Assembly: GCA_023381645.1 (NCBI GenBank)
Contig: JAMCRJ010000095.1
Location: forward strand, 1 to 10,592
Direction of reading: 5' to 3'
DNA length: 10,592 nt
From: Gammaproteobacteria bacterium
Lineage (GTDB): Bacteria > Pseudomonadota > Gammaproteobacteria > Acidithiobacillales > Acidithiobacillaceae
Shown here: positions 7,937 through 10,592 of the stretch, piece by piece
Layout: every line of letters begins with the position of its first letter
Numbering within the stretch: the stretch's first letter is position 1
Translations under genes and position numbers: made by a program
The notes under the pieces: generated by a model
What the model was told of the DNA's origin: nothing
Databases searched by the model: none
The model's input: the letters and a program-made list of their open reading frames with translations, nothing else

Positions 7937-8069
7937 TTTGCGGCGGCAGCACCTGATGGGGGGGTCTGTACCGACCCTCGTGCCGGATGGGTTCCGATCG
8001 CTACCGCGCTCTACACCCAAGAGTATGGCCCCCAAGGGGGCCATGATTAGGGGCAGGAAGCCCGAAAAT

Positions 8070-8086
8070 TGGGGCTGGACGCCCCA
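8070..8086 (+). repeat. TGGAC-loop hairpin 1
   Basis: TGGGGC and GCCCCA pair (6 bp) around a TGGAC loop. Confidence 0.6.
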
Positions 8087-8090
8087 TTTC

Positions 8091-8118
8091 CAGGCCCAGT
8101 GCTGGACGCACTGGCCTG
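8091..8118 (+). repeat. TGGAC-loop hairpin 2
   Basis: CAGGCCCAGTGC pairs with GCACTGGCCTG around a TGGAC loop, giving eleven base pairs with a single bulged base. It is the longest of the TGGAC set. Confidence 0.6.
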
Positions 8119-8331
8119 CCCCCCTTACAGCGGTCCCCCGGGCGCTTTGCGCCCGGCGGCAACCCGCTCACACGGTGCCGCTGAACGCGCACCGGCTTCG
8201 TCGCCTGCGGCTCCTCGGGTTCCGGCGCTGCGCGCCTCCACCTGAGCAAGTTGCCCCCGGCCTGCGGCCCGGGGGACGGGGCTTCGCCCCCCGACTCAAA
8301 ACCGGCACCTGGGGGTGCCTGGCCACACGGT

Positions 8332-8350
8332 GCCGCGCTGGACGCGCGGC
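8332..8350 (+). repeat. TGGAC-loop hairpin 3
   Basis: GCCGCGC and GCGCGGC pair (7 bp) around a TGGAC loop. It directly follows the second copy of the 12-base repeat CACACGGTGCCG; the first copy precedes the related TGAAC-loop hairpin at 8173-8194. Confidence 0.6.
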
Positions 8351-8396
8351 CCTATCGTGTGCCCTTTTGATCGGCGCCCCCCGGCCTCTTCCCGGT

Positions 8397-8413
8397 TCGT
8401 GCTGGACGCACGA
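8397..8413 (+). repeat. TGGAC-loop hairpin 4
   Basis: TCGTGC and GCACGA pair (6 bp) around a TGGAC loop. Confidence 0.6.
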
Positions 8414-8597
8414 TCCGTTCAGAGGGGTTCCGCAGGTTCGGCTGCGCCGCCCGCTGCACCCCGCAGCTACGGCGATGTCTGGTGGCTGCGGCTCCCGCCA
8501 TCTGCGCTAGGGCGTCTTCCCAGCCCTGAAACCCCTGTCTGGTTTCTTGGCAGCCCCCTTCCTCACCGCTACCATCGTTTCGCCCGTCTCGCGGTCT

Positions 8598-9593
8598 TCA
8601 GGGCACCCTATGGGGGTGCCCTGCTGCTGCTTTTTTTGTCAGAGTTTTGCTGCCAGTAAATGGCAATGGTCGGGGGATCGTGAAGGGTAACGTGATCCGT
8701 TGGATCTCCTCATATAACACCTCCAGAGCGAAGCCCTCACCATAACTATCCCCAGTATCGCTGGAAGAATGCCCGGTGAGCTGGTGGTGCGCATCCTTGG
8801 GAATGTGGGCATTGCGGCAGAGGTCTTTGAACGTGTGCCGGAAGGAATGGAATACGACATTGTCCGGGAACCCCAGCTTTTTGTGAATATGGCCGTTGAA
8901 CCAGCGGCCCAGCACTTCACTGTCGTTCTTGTTAATGCCTTTGGTCTTGAGAAAGGGCCACAGGCGTTCCTGTCCGCTGGCTTTGATGGCTTCCACATAG
9001 TCAAGAAAACCCAGGTCGATCAGCTGGGGATGGAGGGGGATCTGACGTAGACTGTCGTCGTTTTTCCCTCGGCGAATGCGAAAATGAGGCAGCGGAACGC
9101 TTTCGAAATTCTGGAGGGTGAGGCGGCCCAGTTCATCCAGCCGGGCGCCGGTAAAAAGACCCAGGAGGGGGAGCCATATTCGGGCATGGTACCCTCCGCC
9201 GCCGGTTTGTCGGCGTTGGGAGAAAAGCCCTTCCGGGGAGAATATCCGGGCCAGTTGTTCCTGGCTAAAGGGCTTGCGATCTTCCCCGGTATCGACACCG
9301 ATTTTCTGCACAAAGCGGGCATAGTCAAAATCGGCAAAGGGATTACTGGACAGAATTTCGTCCTTGACGGCGATGGAAAACAGAGCACCCATGAGGGTGC
9401 CTTTCTTCTCCAAGGTTTTGGGGGCGTTCCCCCGAGTTTCGCGCTGGTGGCGCAGCCATGCGGTGGCGTCCTGCCGGGTCACGGTGGCGGGGGTTTTATT
9501 GGGCAGGAAGCTGGAAAGGGACTGGATCAGGGTCTGCATCTCCTGCACGGTCCGTGGGCGCCGTTCGCAGTCCTGCTGCCAATAGTCCAGCAA
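8598..9593 (-). CDS. Integrase catalytic part (C-terminal fragment)
   Basis: This fragment is 331 residues counted from the TTG at 9593, which has no clear ribosome binding site; the true reading comes from the frame upstream. Residues about 1-85 are the core-binding (SAM-like) domain. The catalytic domain follows, with Arg 151 (TGARLDELGRL), a Lys candidate near 177 (RRGKNDD), the HSFRH box (His 249, Arg 252), the LTGHSS His 275 and the nucleophile Tyr 284 in GDSYGEGF. The complete set R-K-H-R-H-Y shows that the active site has not decayed. The last codons (AAAGHPHRVP) lie inside the hairpin at 8599-8623. Confidence 0.7.
   Translation of the reverse strand: MLDYWQQDCERRPRTVQEMQTLIQSLSSFLPNKTPATVTRQDATAWLRHQRETRGNAPKTLEKKGTLMGALFSIAVKDEILSSNPFADFDYARFVQKIGVDTGEDRKPFSQEQLARIFSPEGLFSQRRQTGGGGYHARIWLPLLGLFTGARLDELGRLTLQNFESVPLPHFRIRRGKNDDSLRQIPLHPQLIDLGFLDYVEAIKASGQERLWPFLKTKGINKNDSEVLGRWFNGHIHKKLGFPDNVVFHSFRHTFKDLCRNAHIPKDAHHQLTGHSSSDTGDSYGEGFALEVLYEEIQRITLPFTIPRPLPFTGSKTLTKKAAAGHPHRVP
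8599..8637 (+). terminator. Terminator-like hairpin overlapping the integrase stop
   Basis: CAGGGCACCC (8599-8608) and GGGTGCCCTG (8614-8623) form a perfect 10-bp stem with loop TATGG. A run of seven T (8631-8637) follows on the plus strand after seven unpaired bases, so the fit to an intrinsic terminator is only fair. It is oriented for a plus-strand transcript crossing the hairpin field, not for the minus-strand integrase whose last codons it encodes. Confidence 0.4.
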
Positions 9594-9808
9594 GCCCTGC
9601 CAACTGAGTGCGGTGTTCTGCTTTTCCAGCGGGATATCGGGCAGTTCCGGGCTGGCGACAGATTCCCCCGCCTGACGCCGACGCAGGTCCCTGGAGGCGG
9701 CCCGGAAGGCGGTGGCAAAGGGTTCAAAACCTGCGTCCAGTCGCCAGTAATTGACGTCCCGTCCGGTGGCCAGATGCAGGAAATGCGCGATGTTGATTTT
9801 GAGCTCCT

Positions 9809-10366
9809 TCAGGAGAGCGATGTCTCCGGCGACTCCGGGCGGGGGAAGATCTCCGACAAAATAAGGGCTCTCTCGCGGATCAGCAAGCGGTCTTCCGCGT
9901 CATCGCCCGGCATCCCGGGAGCCAGCTGGGAGGCGATCAACTGCCGATATTCTGCTTCGTCTTCCTGCATGATGGAGGCATACATCAGCTGTGCGGCTTG
10001 TTGAATTTCTTCCTGGGAAAACTTCGGGCGGGGAACCGGTTTGACGAACTGCAGGAGATGCGCCTGCTGTTCCGCTGGCAGGGTGTCGAAGAGCTCTTTC
10101 AGAATCGTGCCTTCGGGTTCATCTGTACAGTGGATTTCCCGGTGCGTGGAGGTTGTCTCAGCTTGGAGGGCTTCGTCGACTTCGACAGCATAGCGGCGGG
10201 CCAGACGTTCGGCCTCCCGGCGGTTGCCGGTACCCAGGGAAAACCGCAAATAGCCGTTCCCGCCAACCTTGCGGGGGCCGGACGCGAGGTTCAGATTCTG
10301 GCCTTGAAAAGCATCGGGGAGCTTGCGGGAAAAATGGAAGAGTGCGCCTCTGCGGAGCAGGTACAT
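9809..10366 (-). CDS. Integrase N-terminal part (DUF6538 domain fragment)
   Basis: This fragment is 185 residues from ATG 10366; GAGG about 11 bases upstream is a poorly spaced ribosome binding site. A TTG at 10420 would add 18 residues encoded partly by a tandem repeat and is less likely. Residues 1-50 (YLLRRGALFHFSRKLPDAF...YLRFSLGTGNRREAERLARRYAVEVDE) are the DUF6538 N-terminal domain found in many proteobacterial integrases. A charged helical stretch follows, and the last about ten residues (PRPESPETSLS) are out of frame relative to the real protein. Confidence 0.65.
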   Translation of the reverse strand: MYLLRRGALFHFSRKLPDAFQGQNLNLASGPRKVGGNGYLRFSLGTGNRREAERLARRYAVEVDEALQAETTSTHREIHCTDEPEGTILKELFDTLPAEQQAHLLQFVKPVPRPKFSQEEIQQAAQLMYASIMQEDEAEYRQLIASQLAPGMPGDDAEDRLLIRERALILSEIFPRPESPETSLS

Positions 10367-10380
10367 AGGGTTCTTGACCT

Positions 10381-10404
10381 CACTTTTAGCTACACTTCTA
10401 GCCA
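10381..10404. repeat. Tandem imperfect 12-bp repeat upstream of integrase
   Basis: CACTTTTAGCTA (10381-10392) is followed directly by CACTTCTAGCCA (10393-10404), matching at 10 of 12 positions. It lies 15-38 bases upstream of the integrase ATG and about 60 bases from the att core, where an operator or integrase/excisionase arm site would be expected. Confidence 0.4.
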
Positions 10405-10465
10405 CAGTGTCTAGTCGCAACCCATTGAAAGCTATCTTCCTTTATGGAAAATCAGGCAGTTAATA

Positions 10466-10490
10466 TAATATGGCGGAGAGGGTGGGATTC
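10466..10490. repeat. Proximal attachment site within the tRNA-Ser 3' end
   Basis: This is the second copy of the 25-bp direct repeat at 5657-5681. Twenty bases (10471-10490) are tRNA sequence, so insertion kept the tRNA functional by supplying an identical 3' end; five bases (10466-10470) lie beyond the CCA. Confidence 0.88.
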
Positions 10491-10561
10491 GAACCCACGT
10501 GGGGTTTTACCCCCCATCCGATTTCGAGTCGGCGCCGTTATGGCCACTTCGGTACCTCTCC
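10471..10561 (-). tRNA. tRNA-Ser (anticodon CGA)
   Basis: The 91-base gene on the minus strand folds fully. The acceptor stem is GGAGAGG with CCTCTCC, then G and an encoded CCA. The anticodon loop CTCGAAA (stem CCGA/TCGG) gives anticodon CGA, reading UCG serine codons. A long class II variable arm (TGGGG/CCCCA) and the T arm GTGGG-TTCGAAT-CCCAC follow. The long variable arm confirms a serine tRNA. Its 3' end is the integration target of the element. Confidence 0.96.
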
Positions 10562-10569
10562 GCGGAGGT

Positions 10570-10575
10570 GGTATA
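10570..10575 (-). promoter_or_regulatory. Candidate -10 element of the tRNA-Ser gene
   Basis: TATACC on the minus strand lies eight bases before the mature tRNA 5' end, compatible with a very short leader. The -35 region falls at or beyond the window edge, so the promoter cannot be checked. Confidence 0.3.
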
Positions 10576-10592
10576 CCTTAATCTTTCCAGAC

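Larger units (their letters stand above)
8025..8623. repeat. GC-rich hairpin field with recurring GC-TGGAC-GC stem-loops
   Basis: Around 700 bases between the replication-relaxation start and the integrase stop contain no credible protein gene, but many short perfect or near-perfect inverted repeats. Stem-loops seen: 8025-8044 (ATGGCCCCC arms, AA loop), 8070-8086, 8091-8118 (one-base bulge), 8138-8156 (CCGGGCGC, TTT loop), 8173-8194 (TGAAC loop), 8224-8236, 8254-8275, 8278-8290 (GGGGC, TTC loop), 8304-8319, 8332-8350, 8397-8413, 8431-8446, 8453-8467 and 8599-8623. Those at 8070, 8091, 8332 and 8397 share the core GCTGGACGC in the same orientation, while their outer stems differ and still pair. 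CACACGGTGCCG is also repeated (8169-8180 and 8324-8335). GGGGCAGG (8050-8057) can pair with CCTGCCCC (8115-8122), enclosing two of the hairpins. Candidate roles are oriT, single-strand origin or structured RNA. Confidence 0.65.
8598..10366 (-). pseudogene. Tyrosine recombinase/integrase (DUF6538 type), frameshifted
   Basis: Together the two minus-strand frames make one integrase of about 589 residues, starting at ATG 10366 (MYLLRRGALFHFSRKLPDAF) and ending at 8598. The first frame stops at 9809; the second frame is open from 9899 to 8598, so they overlap by about 90 bases but differ by one base. Adding one base in the C5 run (minus strand; G5 at 9841-9845 on plus) joins ...ALILSEIF to PPPGVAGDIALLKELKINIAHFL, a smooth helical link typical of the domain border. 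The element integrase normally cuts and rejoins att sites at the tRNA 3' end. All catalytic residues are intact in the second part, so this is either a recent inactivation, a sequencing error in a homopolymer or programmed -1 frameshifting. The gene points away from the tRNA and begins 104 bases from it. Confidence 0.82.
5657..10490. mobile_element. Small integrated element in tRNA-Ser(CGA), about 4.8 kb
   Basis: The element is bounded by 25-bp direct repeats at 5657-5681 and 10466-10490, so one element unit is 4,809 bp. The standard layout for tRNA-targeting elements is present: intact tRNA at one end, integrase gene immediately next to it, and a short tRNA-end duplicate at the other side. 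Contents in order from the tRNA are a frameshifted DUF6538-type tyrosine recombinase, a hairpin-rich noncoding region, a replication-relaxation protein and a zinc-ribbon DUF4145 protein. No relaxase, type IV secretion, phage structural or replication initiator gene is visible, so it is at best mobilized in trans. The more AT-rich DUF4145 part contrasts with both the GC-rich hairpin field and the host genes, pointing to a mosaic origin. Confidence 0.85.

Noticed and set aside
7938..8510. Plus-strand open frame of 190 codons across the hairpin field
   Set aside because: Its translation is Arg/Pro/Cys-rich with no domain, and its length is explained by GC-rich sequence lacking stop codons; the inverted repeats fit structure better than coding.
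8025..8623. CRISPR array or integron attC sites
   Set aside because: Repeats are not regularly spaced with unique spacers, and no cas genes are present. The stem-loops lack the RYYYAAC/GTTRRRY ends of attC and there is no gene cassette.
9084..10004. Plus-strand open frame of 306 codons opposite the integrase
   Set aside because: It is antisense to the integrase, whose catalytic motifs are unmistakable; no domain is seen in the plus frame.

Overview
The window looks like a chromosomal stretch of a GC-rich gammaproteobacterium-type chemolithotroph. An Acidithiobacillus-like host is my best guess, from gene style and composition rather than any diagnostic marker. It has two parts: an ordinary chromosomal block (about 1-5656) and a small integrated element (about 5657-10490) inserted into the 3' end of a tRNA-Ser gene whose body closes the window (10471-10561, minus strand).

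The chromosomal block carries four plus-strand genes. They are a small secreted protein with a Gly/Met-rich tail (523-939), a ten-helix DMT/EamA transporter with a very His-rich C-terminus (1112-2161), a full-length xylulose-5-P/fructose-6-P phosphoketolase (2268-4715) and a DUF481-type outer-membrane beta-barrel protein (4802-5584). The first ~520 bases hold no convincing complete gene.

The element is defined by a 25-bp direct repeat. One copy (10466-10490) contains the last 20 bases of the intact tRNA-Ser(CGA); the other (5657-5681) is the displaced old tRNA end. Between them lie about 4.8 kb. A tyrosine recombinase sits beside the tRNA, but its reading frame is broken by an apparent one-base loss near a run of five G (9841-9845 on the plus strand). 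Next comes about 0.7 kb of GC-rich, hairpin-packed DNA without a credible gene, then a replication-relaxation (winged-helix) protein and a more AT-rich gene for a zinc-ribbon/DUF4145 protein, the likely cargo. All genes of the element are on the minus strand. It encodes no visible relaxase, conjugation or replication initiator protein, so it looks like a minimal mobilizable or satellite-like island, possibly stranded by the integrase frameshift.

The most unusual signal is the hairpin field at 8025-8623. It holds a dozen or so short GC-rich stem-loops. Four share the exact nine-base core GC-TGGAC-GC while their outer stems differ but still pair, and a fifth has a TGAAC loop. Such covariation argues for selection on structure (oriT, single-strand origin or structured RNA) rather than on protein. 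Several short direct repeats next to the att ends and gene starts are candidate integrase-arm or operator sites.
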